This document shows, piece after piece, positions 1-9,270 of a stretch of 44,150 bases of DNA. The notes beneath the pieces were generated by a model. The model searched no databases. It saw nothing but the letters and a program-made list of their open reading frames with translations, and had not been told where the DNA came from. The position numbers were made by a program, and so were the translations under genes. The stretch covers positions 1 through 44,150 of the forward strand of contig CANNKG010000021.1 in assembly GCA_947505105.1 (NCBI GenBank), given 5' to 3'. Within the stretch, counting starts at the first letter, position 1. Each line of letters starts with the position of its first letter. Source of the DNA: Methylococcaceae bacterium (GTDB taxonomy: Bacteria > Pseudomonadota > Gammaproteobacteria > Methylococcales > Methylomonadaceae).

Positions 1-48
1 TTCTTTCAGTTTTTCTAAAATCAGTTTGGAGAAGGTGAGCGCTATCAT
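1..48 (-). CDS. 5' end of an unidentified gene, cut by the window edge
   Basis: Reading leftward, an ATG at 48 opens 16 codons to the window edge without a stop (begins MIALTFSKLILEKLKE). An AAGGA ribosome-binding site lies 8 bases upstream of the ATG. It follows secA on the same strand. Too little is visible to name a family. It could be a chance frame, but the ribosome-binding site and the position after secA support a real gene start. Confidence 0.4.
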   Translation of the reverse strand, partial: MIALTFSKLILEKLKE

Positions 49-171
49 TCAAGCATTCCTTTGGCGGTATTTTCTTATGGCGTCAAGCATACCGACAAAA
101 GAGGGAATTTTCGTATTTTCGGAAATTTAATTTATGAAAGTCTATAGGATAATATTTATATAATCAAAAAA

Positions 172-2901
172 CTAGTTTAACTTGCCGTGGCACTGCTTGA
201 ACTTCATTCCAGAACCGCAAGGGCAAGGATCGTTACGTCCGACTTTTCGACCTTCGCGAATGTAGGGCTGCTCATGGTCTGGTATTACATTGATTTCATT
301 AAGATCAAGTTCCTGTTCCGGCGCTTCATCTAAACCAGGGGCTGGAGCATGTTCAAAATGCATTTCGCGTGGAGCCTGACGTTGAGCATCAATCGCCTCA
401 ATATCTTCCTCTTGGCTCACTTGAACTTTGGCTAGAATCGTGACGACTTCAAATTTAATGTGATCCAATAGATTGGTAAACATTAAGTACGATTCACGTT
501 TGTATTCCTGTTTGGGATCCTTTTGTGCGTAACCTCTAAAATGAATACCCTTACGCAAATAATCCATTGCCGCCAGATGCTCTTTCCAGCTATTATCCAA
601 GACCTGTAAAATCACGGATTTTTCGAAATGTTGCAACACTTCTGTTGAAATCATTTCTTCTTTAGCTTTATGCCCTTGTTCCAATTGCTCAATAATGTAT
701 TGACGAATTTTAGTTTCAACGAGTAATTTTTTCTCGGAGAAAACCTCACGCAATGGAATATTGGTATTAAAATCAAGACGCAGCTGTTCTTCCAAATTTG
801 CAATTTGCCACTGTTCAGACATGGTTTTGGGAGGAATAAATCGCGTAATGATATCGTTCACGACATCTTTGCGAATATTCAAAATAATGTCTGACACATT
901 TTCGGCGGCCATCAATTCGTCACGTTGACTATAGATCACTTTACGCTGATCATTTGCCACGTCATCATACGCCAGAATTTCTTTACGGATATCGAAGTTG
1001 CGACTTTCAACCTTACGCTGGGCGCTCTCAATTGAACGGGTTACCCAAGGATGTTCGATTGCCTCGCCATCACCCATACCCAATTTTTGCATTAATTTTG
1101 CTACGCGATCAGAGGCAAAAATACGCATTAAATCATCTTGCAACGACAGATAAAATCGTGTCGATCCAGGGTCGCCTTGACGTCCTGAACGACCACGTAA
1201 CTGGTTGTCGATACGGCGGGATTCATGACGCTCCGAACCGATCACATGCAAACCACCACTCGCTAATACCAAGTTATGTCGTTCCAGCCATTGGGCACGA
1301 ACTTTTTCACGCTCTGTCTCGCTGGCTTCAGATGGTAATGCTCTGAGTTCAGCATCCAGGTTCCCACCCAACACAATATCGGTTCCGCGACCCGCCATGT
1401 TGGTTGCAATCGTCACTGCACCTGGCATACCGGCAAGACTGACAATATTCGCTTCACGCTCATGTTGCTTTGCATTTAACACTTCGTGTGGAATCTTTAA
1501 CTGGTGAAGCAATGAAGACAACAATTCGGAATTTTCGATCGAAGTTGTTCCAACTAATACCGGTTGCTGTCTTGCCACACAATCCTTAATATCTTCGGCA
1601 ATCGCTTGATATTTTTCCTTAGCCGTCAAAAAGACGACATCGCCTAAATCTTTTCGAATTAACGGGCGATGCGTCGGAATCACCACAACTTCCAAGCCAT
1701 AGATTTTATTTAACTCGAAAGCCTCGGTATCCGCCGTTCCGGTCATCCCAGACAATTTCTCATACAGTCTGAAATAATTTTGGAAGGTGATAGAGGCCAG
1801 CGTTTGATTTTCGTTTTGAATCGGCACGCCCTCTTTTGCTTCGACTGCCTGATGTAAGCCCTCAGACCAGCGTCTACCCGGCATAACACGCCCGGTGAAC
1901 TCGTCGACAATCATGACCTCCTGCTTATCGGTCACAATATATTCGACATCGCGTCTAAATAAAACGTGTGCTCTTAACGAAGCATCCAGATAATGCATTA
2001 AACGAATATTGGCTAAGTCGTATAAACTGGCGCCCGACTGCATCAAACCATGTTCGACCATCAGTTGCTCAACATGCTCGTGACCGTTTTCGGTCAGATG
2101 GATCTGGCGAGTTTTTTCATCAACCGTATAATCACCCGGACCATCTTCCTGCTCCTGCTTGACCAGAAACGGCACAATATGATTAGTCTTCAAATAGATT
2201 TCGGTACCTTCTTCGGTGGGTCCCGAAATAATTAACGGAGTACGTGCCTCATCAATCAAGATCGAATCAACTTCGTCGACAATGGCAAAATGCAAGCCGC
2301 GCTGCACTTTCTGATCCATGCTGAACGCCATGTTATCCCGCAAATAATCGAAGCCGAATTCGTTGTTGGTACCGTAGGTGATATCAGCAGCATAGGCCTG
2401 ACGTCTGGTTTGGCTATCCAGGTTATTGATAATCACGCCAGTGCTTAAGCCCAAGAACGAATAGAGACGCCCCATCCATTCTGCGTCACGCGCGGCAAGG
2501 TAATCATTCACGGTCACAACGTGAACACCTTTACCTGGAAGAGCATTCAAATAGGCCGCCAAGGTTGCCATTAAGGTCTTACCTTCACCGGTTTTCATTT
2601 CGGCAATTTTGCCGTCATTTAGTATCATCCCGCCAATCATCTGCACGTCAAAATGACGCATGCTGAACACTCGGGATGATGCTTCACGTACCGTTGCAAA
2701 GGCTTCAGGAATGAGATCGTTTAATTTTTCGCCTTGCGCTAAACGCTCACGAAATATTTGAGTTTTTGCTTGTAACTCTGCGTCACTAAGCTTTTCATAC
2801 TGAGCTGACAGCGCGTTGATTTTTTTAACCAGCTGCCTTTTTTTCTTAACCAGCCGGTCATTACGGCTACCAATTACAAATTTAACCAGCTTACCTAGCA
2901 T
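172..2901 (-). CDS. secA: SecA, preprotein translocase ATPase
   Basis: Cytosolic and membrane-peripheral ATPase that drives unfolded preproteins through SecYEG. At 909 aa it is the usual proteobacterial length. The Walker A-type [10 protein letters not shown] lies near residue 100, the DEAD-type [16 protein letters not shown] near 208, and helicase motifs ([27 protein letters not shown]) lie in the second nucleotide-binding domain. The C terminus carries the zinc-binding SEC-C motif ([13 protein letters not shown]), which contacts SecB and lipids; secB is also in this window. No secM-like leader gene is seen upstream. It diverges from pilV across a 468-bp gap. Identification is secure. Confidence 0.98.
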   Translation of the reverse strand: MLGKLVKFVIGSRNDRLVKKKRQLVKKINALSAQYEKLSDAELQAKTQIFRERLAQGEKLNDLIPEAFATVREASSRVFSMRHFDVQMIGGMILNDGKIAEMKTGEGKTLMATLAAYLNALPGKGVHVVTVNDYLAARDAEWMGRLYSFLGLSTGVIINNLDSQTRRQAYAADITYGTNNEFGFDYLRDNMAFSMDQKVQRGLHFAIVDEVDSILIDEARTPLIISGPTEEGTEIYLKTNHIVPFLVKQEQEDGPGDYTVDEKTRQIHLTENGHEHVEQLMVEHGLMQSGASLYDLANIRLMHYLDASLRAHVLFRRDVEYIVTDKQEVMIVDEFTGRVMPGRRWSEGLHQAVEAKEGVPIQNENQTLASITFQNYFRLYEKLSGMTGTADTEAFELNKIYGLEVVVIPTHRPLIRKDLGDVVFLTAKEKYQAIAEDIKDCVARQQPVLVGTTSIENSELLSSLLHQLKIPHEVLNAKQHEREANIVSLAGMPGAVTIATNMAGRGTDIVLGGNLDAELRALPSEASETEREKVRAQWLERHNLVLASGGLHVIGSERHESRRIDNQLRGRSGRQGDPGSTRFYLSLQDDLMRIFASDRVAKLMQKLGMGDGEAIEHPWVTRSIESAQRKVESRNFDIRKEILAYDDVANDQRKVIYSQRDELMAAENVSDIILNIRKDVVNDIITRFIPPKTMSEQWQIANLEEQLRLDFNTNIPLREVFSEKKLLVETKIRQYIIEQLEQGHKAKEEMISTEVLQHFEKSVILQVLDNSWKEHLAAMDYLRKGIHFRGYAQKDPKQEYKRESYLMFTNLLDHIKFEVVTILAKVQVSQEEDIEAIDAQRQAPREMHFEHAPAPGLDEAPEQELDLNEINVIPDHEQPYIREGRKVGRNDPCPCGSGMKFKQCHGKLN

Positions 2902-3369
2902 ATTTTTTCCAAGTGCGACAAATAAAAAAGAAATACAAAATAAGAGAATTATATACTGCTGGATATCAATCTTACTAGGTAATTATTGAAATTGGATAGT
3001 GATTAAACAGATTTGAGGCGCGAACCAATTTTGATGGCCAATCTTTACAAGCCGAACTACCCTTTCAAACAAGTCATGAACCTGCTAATGGTCAAATTTT
3101 TAACCATTGATCCGAAGACTATATTCAATAGTACCTGTATCTAAATTGGCAAAACTTGCCCAAGAAAAATTGAAAACATACTGTTTTTTCATAGTTTTTT
3201 GTTAAGTTGCGCACAATTTTCTTAGATTTTCGGCTCACCTCAGGATACCGCTATTGCAAGTTAATGAATCTAAGCTAGGATTATGTTTAGTTAATTGACA
3301 AAAATACTTGGTTTAACAAAATCTATAATGAAATAGATTTCATAACTATAGGTATCAGGAGCATTCAGA
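2902..3369. other. Divergent intergenic region between secA and pilV
   Basis: This 468-bp AT-rich gap must hold the promoters of both secA (leftward) and the pilin cluster (rightward). I see no gene in it. A perfect TATAAT lies at 3324-3329, but no -35 stands at a normal distance: TTGACA at 3295-3300 is 23 bases away. A 7-2-7 palindrome sits directly after the TATAAT. An AGGAG ribosome-binding site precedes pilV. Confidence 0.6.
3328..3343. promoter_or_regulatory. Palindrome ATGAAAT-AG-ATTTCAT upstream of pilV, possible operator
   Basis: Perfect inverted repeat with 7-bp arms and a 2-bp centre, overlapping the end of a TATAAT hexamer (3324-3329) and lying about 27 bp before the pilV start. 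The position suits an operator or transcription-start element. No known regulator consensus is matched, and AT-rich DNA yields such palindromes by chance. Confidence 0.3.
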
Positions 3370-3873
3370 ATGTCCGGATTTCATAAACAACATATAGCAG
3401 GCTTCACGTTGGTTGAAGTATTGGTGTCAGTGGTCATTTTAGCCATTGGCCTGCTGGGATTAGCAGGAATGCAGACACTATCGCTTAAAAATAATCAGGA
3501 TGCATTTTTATACACTCAAGCAACCGCCTTGGCTTATGAAATGGGGGATAGGATAAAAGTAAATCCGGTGCCTTGGCAAAGTAGCTCGCTTCCCACGCCT
3601 GCTTCAACATGTCCTAACACTAGCTGCAATAGTAAAACGAATCTTTGCACACCCGCTCAAATGGCGTCCTTTGATTATTGCGGGTGGAAAGCTAAGGCAT
3701 TTTCCCTACTCGGTTCATCCAATACCACGGCAATAATTGAATGGCAACGCAATACCGGCTCATGTCCCGGCAATACCGGCACGGTGTGCATCCAAATGTC
3801 CTGGGTTACAGGAAATCAGACCTCAAGTAGCAGTAATAATAAAGGATCATTTCAACTGGAAGTACGGCCATGA
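3370..3873 (+). CDS. pilV: PilV-like type IV minor pilin
   Basis: 167-aa prepilin-like protein. After a short basic leader comes the prepilin peptidase site, Gly followed by FTLVEVLVS, with the canonical Glu at mature position 5, then a hydrophobic helix (VVILAIGLLGLAGMQTLSL). The LGLAGMQ and ALAYEMGDRI segments are typical of PilV. The globular domain has several cysteines. Minor pilins prime assembly of the type IV pilus at the inner membrane. The stop overlaps the next start (ATGA), which indicates translational coupling to pilW. An AGGAG ribosome-binding site supports the start. Confidence 0.9.
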   Translation: MSGFHKQHIAGFTLVEVLVSVVILAIGLLGLAGMQTLSLKNNQDAFLYTQATALAYEMGDRIKVNPVPWQSSSLPTPASTCPNTSCNSKTNLCTPAQMASFDYCGWKAKAFSLLGSSNTTAIIEWQRNTGSCPGNTGTVCIQMSWVTGNQTSSSSNNKGSFQLEVRP

Positions 3874-4730
3874 ACAGAAAACACTTAGGCATGACCATGG
3901 TCGAAATGTTGATCAGCTTATTATTAAGCACGATACTGATCGGCGGCATCGGCAGCCTGTTCGTGCAAGTTCAAAAAAGCAATAGAATCCAAAATGCCAA
4001 CAGTTACATGATGGATGATGCCCGATATGTGATCGAGCTTTTACAAAAAGAACTGCGCCGAACTGGCGCGCTACGAAGCCGTGAAGACACCGATGGTAAG
4101 ACGGACGACGTATTTTTGGCTGATAACGATGTATTTACGTCAGGTCTTAACTTAGCTTCGGAAGAAGCAATCAAAGGTGATGCAACACCCGGGCTGACCA
4201 ATGATTCAATGTTGATCCGCTATCAGCTTAATGACATAAACGACTTAAATAGCAATAACCCGTCAAATAGCAACTCGCCGTGTACCCAGAATATTACCTT
4301 GAATGCAGGCGATGATCCTGCGACTCAAGTCCATGTTGTGACAATTTACTTTTATATTAACGATAATAGTTTGGTGTGTAGAGCCAAACGGCAAAGAATT
4401 GACCCGGTTGGTCATGTAGTAATCACAACCATAGAAGACCCTACGGTTATTTCATTGATCGGCAATGTTCATCAATTTGTTGCCACTTATGGCGTTGATT
4501 CCAATGGCGATAAAGCGGCCGACTATTATACCCAAGCGGTTAATGTTGACGTGCTCCAATGGAACAAAGTGATTAGCCTTCAGTTATCACTCGTACTCAA
4601 AAGTGAAGACGATAATTTAACGCCGACTAGTATGCCGTATACGGTAAATAGCAACTCGATCAGCACGAGTGACAAACGCTTGTATCGAGTTTTCGGGACG
4701 AGTATCGGCATGCGTAATTTACTGTTTTAA
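3870..4730 (+). CDS. pilW: PilW-like type IV minor pilin
   Basis: 286 aa. The leader MNRKHLG precedes the mature N terminus MTMVEMLIS, a prepilin cleavage site with Glu5, then a hydrophobic helix (LLLSTILIGGIGSLFVQV). The residues that follow (ARYVIELLQKELRRTGALR) match the usual PilW beginning, where a long helix runs into a larger C-terminal beta domain. Length and position between pilV and pilX fit PilW. It overlaps pilV by 4 bp and ends 5 bp before the pilX frame, so the three genes are almost certainly one transcript. Confidence 0.88.
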   Translation: MNRKHLGMTMVEMLISLLLSTILIGGIGSLFVQVQKSNRIQNANSYMMDDARYVIELLQKELRRTGALRSREDTDGKTDDVFLADNDVFTSGLNLASEEAIKGDATPGLTNDSMLIRYQLNDINDLNSNNPSNSNSPCTQNITLNAGDDPATQVHVVTIYFYINDNSLVCRAKRQRIDPVGHVVITTIEDPTVISLIGNVHQFVATYGVDSNGDKAADYYTQAVNVDVLQWNKVISLQLSLVLKSEDDNLTPTSMPYTVNSNSISTSDKRLYRVFGTSIGMRNLLF

Positions 4731-4735
4731 GAGAT

Positions 4736-5329
4736 ATGCTTATGAAAAACAGCTACATCAAACAACAGGGTGCAGTTTTAGCCTTCAGTTTAGTTATGTT
4801 GGTACTGCTAACCCTAGTGACGGCCAGTATGATTCAGCGCAACAAATTACAAGTTGCGGTTGCCAATAATGCCAAAATGCAAACCCAGACGTTTTCTGCA
4901 GTTGAAAATGCCTTAGCCTTGGCTCAAAACGCATTGGAGGCGCAACGCTATGCCGACAAAACCAAGAATCGTTGCAACTCCGGCACGGGAGCTAATAGAG
5001 TTGATGAACAAGAAGTTCTCAATACCGGTATGGGGTCTATTACAGCAACAGTGGTCGCTGCCTACTGTATTGATGGATACGGCACTCTACCCAAGGAGAT
5101 CCGCTGTACTTATACGAGTGGTAATCGTGACGCGGTGCATGCGTGCGATTTATTGAATAATGCTGGAACTTATCAATCAGCAACCGGCCCGATATCGGAT
5201 ACTGCCTGCATAGTTGAAGAATATACAATGAATTTAGAAATGATCGACTCCATTAGTGGCGCCAAACGTACCATTCAATCTAAATTTATGGTCAATTGTT
5301 CTGGAGTAGTTCCAGTTCCTCCTCCTTAA
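4736..5329 (+). CDS. pilX: PilX-like type IV minor pilin
   Basis: 197 aa (195 if the second ATG at 4742 is used, which sits better behind the GAG-rich ribosome-binding site). The leader ends in QQG, followed by AVLAFSLVMLVLLTLVTAS, the N-terminal helix characteristic of PilX, which lacks the Glu5 of other pilins. The segment FSAVENALALAQNALEAQ matches the PilX helix that follows. The C-terminal domain is rich in cysteines. Membership of the pilV-pilW-pilX operon supports the call. A 126-bp gap separates it from the next gene. Confidence 0.85.
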   Translation: MLMKNSYIKQQGAVLAFSLVMLVLLTLVTASMIQRNKLQVAVANNAKMQTQTFSAVENALALAQNALEAQRYADKTKNRCNSGTGANRVDEQEVLNTGMGSITATVVAAYCIDGYGTLPKEIRCTYTSGNRDAVHACDLLNNAGTYQSATGPISDTACIVEEYTMNLEMIDSISGAKRTIQSKFMVNCSGVVPVPPP

Positions 5330-5455
5330 TTTATCGCATTAATTTATACGCAGTGTATGAGTATACCCATTACAGGAGGCCGCTACTAAATATCAGATGT
5401 AAATTATGTTATACGTATAAATTTTTTCAACCCACCGCCTTCATGAGAATCCGTT

Positions 5456-6787
5456 ATGAATCATTCTAAACTATTAGCAATTACAATGAGCAGCCTATTA
5501 AGCATTGGGGCCGCCAGTTACTCAAATACCTCTTATGCTGAAAAAGCCGACAGCGGTAAAAAGACCGACAGTGGTAAAAAAGCCGACAGCGGTAAAAAAG
5601 CCGACAGCGGTAAAAGTAAATGTGACAAAGCAGATAGCGGTAAACATTCTGATAGCGACAAACGCCGGGGCAATGCCTGCGATGAGTCGCCTCAAAAAAT
5701 CACGATTTGTCATGTGCCGCCTGGAAATCCGGAGAATAAACATACCATCCATATCGCCGCAAGCGCATGGCCTGCACATGCCAAGCACGTTGCCCATAAC
5801 GATCCAAAAGTGAAAGATACCCTTGGCTCGTGTAATAATCAAGACCCGCCCACCACTTCAACACCCACAACGACTACCACAACGACTGAAACCAAAACTT
5901 ACGTCGTTTCCGATTGTTCTGATAAGGTCTACACTGATTTAGTGACGAAAATTCAATCCTTTTACGAGCCGGTTGTGATAGAGGATAACGCATTCTATGA
6001 TGAAAAGTTAATCCCGGTAATTTCAGCCTGCCTTGACAAAGGCGACAGCAGTGACAGCACTAAAAATAATGTGGATAGCAGTAAAGCCAAAGATGCCAGT
6101 GGCAAACCAACTGGTGGTAAGGGACGCGGTCACGATAGCGTTTCCGATAGTGGCAAGCATCATCATATTAGAGGCTGCTTAAATAAAGATTCTGGCCATA
6201 AGGCCGACTCAAACAACAAAAGCAGACGCTTTGTGACCGATTCTGATAAGGATGATAACAACAAGAATTATCATAAAAAACTGAAAGCCTATGCCTACGA
6301 GTATGATAACGTTAGTGAATTCTCCAAGCCAATCCTCGTGACTGATAGTAGCTTAAACGATAAAGCAGTGTATGCCGAATACAAGAAATGCGCTTCCGAC
6401 TCAAGTGATTCCAATAAATTGAGTGCTAAACGCGTCGGCAAAACGAAAGGTGATTCAGGCCATAAGCAACGCCACGTAAAAGAGTGTAAAAACCAAGATA
6501 CGCTTACTAAAGTTATTGAAGATTACCATCAAAAGAAGCAAACAACTAAACAGGACCTGATTATTACTGAACAAGTCTTCCATGATACCGCTATTCAAAC
6601 CTTGGTAAAAGAGTGTAAGACTTCAGAAAAAACACCACCGCCTGGTACAAAGGGACCTAACTTTTGGCGTGAAATTACCCAAAACGCTGGCGAAGATGAT
6701 CCTATCAAGAAAGCTCTTACTACGCAGCGGAGCAATGCTAATGCAAACAGTAATGCTGGGGGTAACGGAAACGGTAATTCTAAATAA
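5456..6787 (+). CDS. Secreted repetitive protein with DSGK repeats and an ICHVPPG motif, unknown function
   Basis: 443 aa, not recognised as a whole. A signal peptide is visible (MNHSKLLAITMSSLLSIGAA, cleavage near SYA at about residue 29). Then come tandem KADSGK hexapeptides, the motif ICHVPPGNP (residues 84-92) followed by HTIHIAASAWPAHAKH, a threonine-rich linker, and three loosely similar modules of about 40 residues (about 147-191, 270-311 and 343-387), each with Ile/Leu-Asp/Glu strands and ending in Cys. Asp/Ser/Lys-rich linkers separate the modules; the C terminus is Asn/Gly-rich. The ICH-PPGNP-HTI motif recurs in many secreted bacterial proteins and is cysteine/histidine-bearing; its role is not known to me. 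It occupies the slot where pilY1 usually lies in minor-pilin clusters but has no PilY1 propeller. A surface or pilus-associated role is inference. Confidence 0.75.
   Translation: MNHSKLLAITMSSLLSIGAASYSNTSYAEKADSGKKTDSGKKADSGKKADSGKSKCDKADSGKHSDSDKRRGNACDESPQKITICHVPPGNPENKHTIHIAASAWPAHAKHVAHNDPKVKDTLGSCNNQDPPTTSTPTTTTTTTETKTYVVSDCSDKVYTDLVTKIQSFYEPVVIEDNAFYDEKLIPVISACLDKGDSSDSTKNNVDSSKAKDASGKPTGGKGRGHDSVSDSGKHHHIRGCLNKDSGHKADSNNKSRRFVTDSDKDDNNKNYHKKLKAYAYEYDNVSEFSKPILVTDSSLNDKAVYAEYKKCASDSSDSNKLSAKRVGKTKGDSGHKQRHVKECKNQDTLTKVIEDYHQKKQTTKQDLIITEQVFHDTAIQTLVKECKTSEKTPPPGTKGPNFWREITQNAGEDDPIKKALTTQRSNANANSNAGGNGNGNSK
5543..5614 (+). repeat. Four tandem 18-bp repeats encoding KADSGK
   Basis: Units at 5543, 5561, 5579 and 5597 encode K-A/T-D-S-G-K and are nearly identical at the DNA level (AAA GCC GAC AGC GGT AAA). 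A fifth, diverged copy follows after an SKCD interruption. Near-identity suggests recent expansion by slippage or recombination, so copy number may vary between strains. Confidence 0.85.
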
Positions 6788-6831
6788 TCCCGATTAATTT
6801 ATCTGCAGCCACGAATTGCTAAATGTTAAAA

Positions 6832-6859
6832 AATCCTGGACTCGAATGCGTTCAGGATT
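6832..6859 (+). terminator. Weak hairpin after the repetitive-protein gene
   Basis: Inverted repeat AATCCTG (6832-6838) and CAGGATT (6853-6859), 7-bp arms with a 14-base loop, 45 bases after the stop of the preceding gene. There is no T-run after it, so it may be an RNA-stability or processing hairpin rather than an intrinsic terminator. Confidence 0.3.
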
Positions 6860-6972
6860 GTCAACTTCACTGCCTTTTGCCTGCGATGGATAAATAATGA
6901 TTAAGTAACAAATTAGCTATTGATATTTCCAGTGCATCGTCTTTAAAATTTTGATCAAACACCCGTAGATTT

Positions 6973-7425
6973 ATGAACAAACCCAAAATACAAGGTTTCA
7001 CCTTATTGGAATTGATTATCGCTGTTGCCATCATGGGCATCACCTTATCATTAGCTTTACCGTCAATCACCGGGATTTTGGCAGAGAACCGATTAACATC
7101 TGCGGCGAATGATATGGTGAGTGCCTTGCAAGTGGCGCGTAGTGAATCGATCAAGCAAGTTCGACAAGGTGTAGTTTGTATTACGGGCACAACGTGGGTG
7201 AGTTCGATAGGTGCTTGTGCAAACGTTCTCCAAAACTATCAAGCACCTCGGGGCGTTTCGCTCACTATAACCGGGGGAGATATTAATGCTCAAACCCCTA
7301 CTTATAATTCTGATGGTCGATTAGTTGCAACGCAGAATATAACGATCGAATTCACAAACCCTGACACACCTAAAAAAAGAGTGCTGACCGCCACTCCTAC
7401 GGGGAGAATAACAGTCACTCAGTAA
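6973..7425 (+). CDS. fimT: FimT/GspH-family pseudopilin
   Basis: 150 aa. The leader MNKPKIQG precedes FTLLELIIAVAIMGITLSLA, a prepilin cleavage site with Glu5, and ENRLTSAANDMVSALQVARSEAI-like sequence (here ARSESIKQ), which is the GspH/FimT signature region. The C-terminal domain is beta-rich with two cysteines (VCITG and GACANV), as in FimT. A member of the minor-pilin set; FimT-type pilins have been linked to DNA uptake in some bacteria. It is 185 bp downstream of the preceding gene and may have its own promoter. Confidence 0.88.
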   Translation: MNKPKIQGFTLLELIIAVAIMGITLSLALPSITGILAENRLTSAANDMVSALQVARSESIKQVRQGVVCITGTTWVSSIGACANVLQNYQAPRGVSLTITGGDINAQTPTYNSDGRLVATQNITIEFTNPDTPKKRVLTATPTGRITVTQ

Positions 7426-7513
7426 TTAAATTTGACACTACATATTCAATCGCTGAAATCATGAACTTAGTTTTCTCATCGCTCCCATTGATTTAATTTT
7501 AGAGTTTAGTCTT

Positions 7514-8839
7514 ATGCCAAATCGCTCAACCCTATTATATCAATCGTCCGAAGATCATTCTTCTGGAAAAAATACGGTATCAGTATTTATTGTAGGACTG
7601 ACGTTGTTTGTTCTGATTTTTTATGTTATTGCGGTATTTTATTTTCCAACCCTTTACGTCATCGGTACCTATGAAGACTTGTATGGCGAATGGGGACAGA
7701 CTTACGGATTCGGTATCACCTGTTTTTTTTCGACCTTACTCGCCTGTCAAAAAAACCATGCTCAACGTTGGTTTTTTATGCTACTGGCTGCTGCAAGTTT
7801 TTATGTGGTGATGGAAGAAATTTCCTGGGGACAGCGTTTGATTGGTTTTGAAACCCCGCAGTTTTTCCATGACAATAGCTATCAAGACGAAGCAAATATT
7901 CATAATTTATTGACCGGTCCGGTTGACGCCTGGACCAAAACCATACTCACCTATGGTGTCGCTTTTGCGTTACTCTGTTATGCAGTGTTTTTGCCATTGG
8001 CATTACGCGTAAATTTTAAGCCGGCACGATGGCTCAATGACTGGCGCTTAGCTGCGGAACCTCCAATGGCGTTGATGCCTGCCTTTATCTTTGCAGCCAT
8101 CCTCGAAATTGAGCCCTTTAGTTTTAACGAAGCCGAAATTGCCGAATTACTTGTCGCATGGTCTTTAGCATTTACAGCCTTAACTTATTGGTTACAAAGT
8201 CAAAGCACTGATAAACCAGCGCTATTTCCTTATTTTCTGGTACTACTTGTAGGTGTTAGCGCCTCTTGGGGAACAACCACCTTACTGATAAATTCACCCA
8301 GCCAAAGAACCGAGATCAATGATCGCTTAACCAATGGGTTTGAGAAATTCATTGATCGCTATGAAGGCTATGAGTATCCGTTTGGTGTTGTTGAGATGTT
8401 AAAACAATTTGATCGAATGCAGCCCAATAACACAGTGATTCTGAGAAAAATTGCTGATAATTATGAACTGCTCGGCGATTTTGCATCTGCCAAACTTTAT
8501 CTTCAAAAAGCGGTAGATGAGGCACTCCAAAGGCTCGCCAAAGATCCTGAGAGCATACAAGCCAATGTTTCTATTGCAAAAAGTTATCGTAAGCTGGGCG
8601 ATTTTACCTCGATGGCTGTTTATGCCGATCGTGCGTATAATATTGCTTTAAAAAGGCAACAAGCCGAACCGGATCATGCCTATTGGGCATATTGGCTAGC
8701 GAAAGCATGTGAGCAAACCAACCGCCAAGAAGATGCGTTGAAATTTTTTCGTCTAGCACACCAGCTCGAACCGGAGTCTTCGCGTTATGAAGACGCCTAT
8801 CAACAAAAAAAACAAATAATGATTGAATATGAAGAATAA
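7514..8839 (+). CDS. Polytopic membrane protein with C-terminal TPR repeats, unknown function
   Basis: 441 aa, not assigned to a named family. Hydrophobic segments lie at about residues 24-50, 65-80, 90-107, 135-160, 185-200, 215-230 and 240-255. Between the third and fourth helices is a polar stretch with EEISWGQR and, about 25 residues later, NIHNL, which looks like a conserved functional motif rather than a linker. From about residue 295 to the C terminus are TPR-like helices (NYELLGDFASAKLYLQKA, SYRKLGDFTSMAVYADRA, ALKFFRLAHQLEPES). Its end overlaps the pilE start by 11 bp, so it is translated with the pilin cluster. A role in pilin handling or glycan transfer would be speculation. Confidence 0.8.
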   Translation: MPNRSTLLYQSSEDHSSGKNTVSVFIVGLTLFVLIFYVIAVFYFPTLYVIGTYEDLYGEWGQTYGFGITCFFSTLLACQKNHAQRWFFMLLAAASFYVVMEEISWGQRLIGFETPQFFHDNSYQDEANIHNLLTGPVDAWTKTILTYGVAFALLCYAVFLPLALRVNFKPARWLNDWRLAAEPPMALMPAFIFAAILEIEPFSFNEAEIAELLVAWSLAFTALTYWLQSQSTDKPALFPYFLVLLVGVSASWGTTTLLINSPSQRTEINDRLTNGFEKFIDRYEGYEYPFGVVEMLKQFDRMQPNNTVILRKIADNYELLGDFASAKLYLQKAVDEALQRLAKDPESIQANVSIAKSYRKLGDFTSMAVYADRAYNIALKRQQAEPDHAYWAYWLAKACEQTNRQEDALKFFRLAHQLEPESSRYEDAYQQKKQIMIEYEE

Positions 8840-9266
8840 ATTAGCAGGTTTTACCCTTGTCGAATTGATGATCTCTATAGCTATCATCGCGCTTTTATTG
8901 AGTATTGCTATCCCAAGCTATCTCCAGCATGTCAGAAAAAGCAAGCGTGCTGAGGCGCAGGGCGCTTTAGTATCTTTTGCCAATGCAATGGAGGTTTGGA
9001 GATTGCAGAATAATGGCAGTTATTTGGGTGCAGCCGCGGGTTCGGCAGCTACCGGGGCGCCGTCAGTATTTTCGACCGTTGTACCAATTAGTGGTGGCAG
9101 GACGACGTACAATCTCACTATTAATGCTGCGACTGCCAGCACTTATACGTTGAGAGCTACGCCAGTTACCGGACCACAAGCCGTAGATGGCTGGTTAGCC
9201 ATCGACAATTTTGGTACCAAGACTTGCGAAGTAGCAGCATCCTGTTTAAATGGCACCTCATGGTAA
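8829..9266 (+). CDS. pilE: PilE/PilA-like type IV pilin
   Basis: The frame opens at a TTG (8823), but the ATG at 8829 gives the expected short leader (MKNKLAG) before FTLVELMISIAIIALLLSIA, a perfect prepilin cleavage site with Glu5. The following IPSYLQHVRKSKRAEAQGALVSFANAMEVW matches the PilE family helix. It ends with a Cys pair (CEVAASC) and TSW, resembling the usual disulfide-bounded C-terminal loop. 145 aa is typical. It overlaps the preceding membrane-TPR gene by 11 bp and meets gpsA tail-to-tail with only 4 bp between stops. Confidence 0.9.
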   Translation: MKNKLAGFTLVELMISIAIIALLLSIAIPSYLQHVRKSKRAEAQGALVSFANAMEVWRLQNNGSYLGAAAGSAATGAPSVFSTVVPISGGRTTYNLTINAATASTYTLRATPVTGPQAVDGWLAIDNFGTKTCEVAASCLNGTSW

Positions 9267-9270
9267 AATT

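Noticed and set aside
954-1346. A 130-codon open frame antisense to secA
   Set aside because: It lies wholly inside secA, whose protein is conserved throughout; the frame has no recognisable product and is a shadow of the real gene.
3295-3329. TTGACA and TATAAT upstream of pilV as a sigma-70 promoter
   Set aside because: Both hexamers are perfect but 23 bases apart, well outside the 16-18 base spacing.
5543-5614. Tandem 18-bp repeats as a CRISPR-like array
   Set aside because: The units are contiguous without spacers, in frame and encode a hexapeptide; they are protein repeats.
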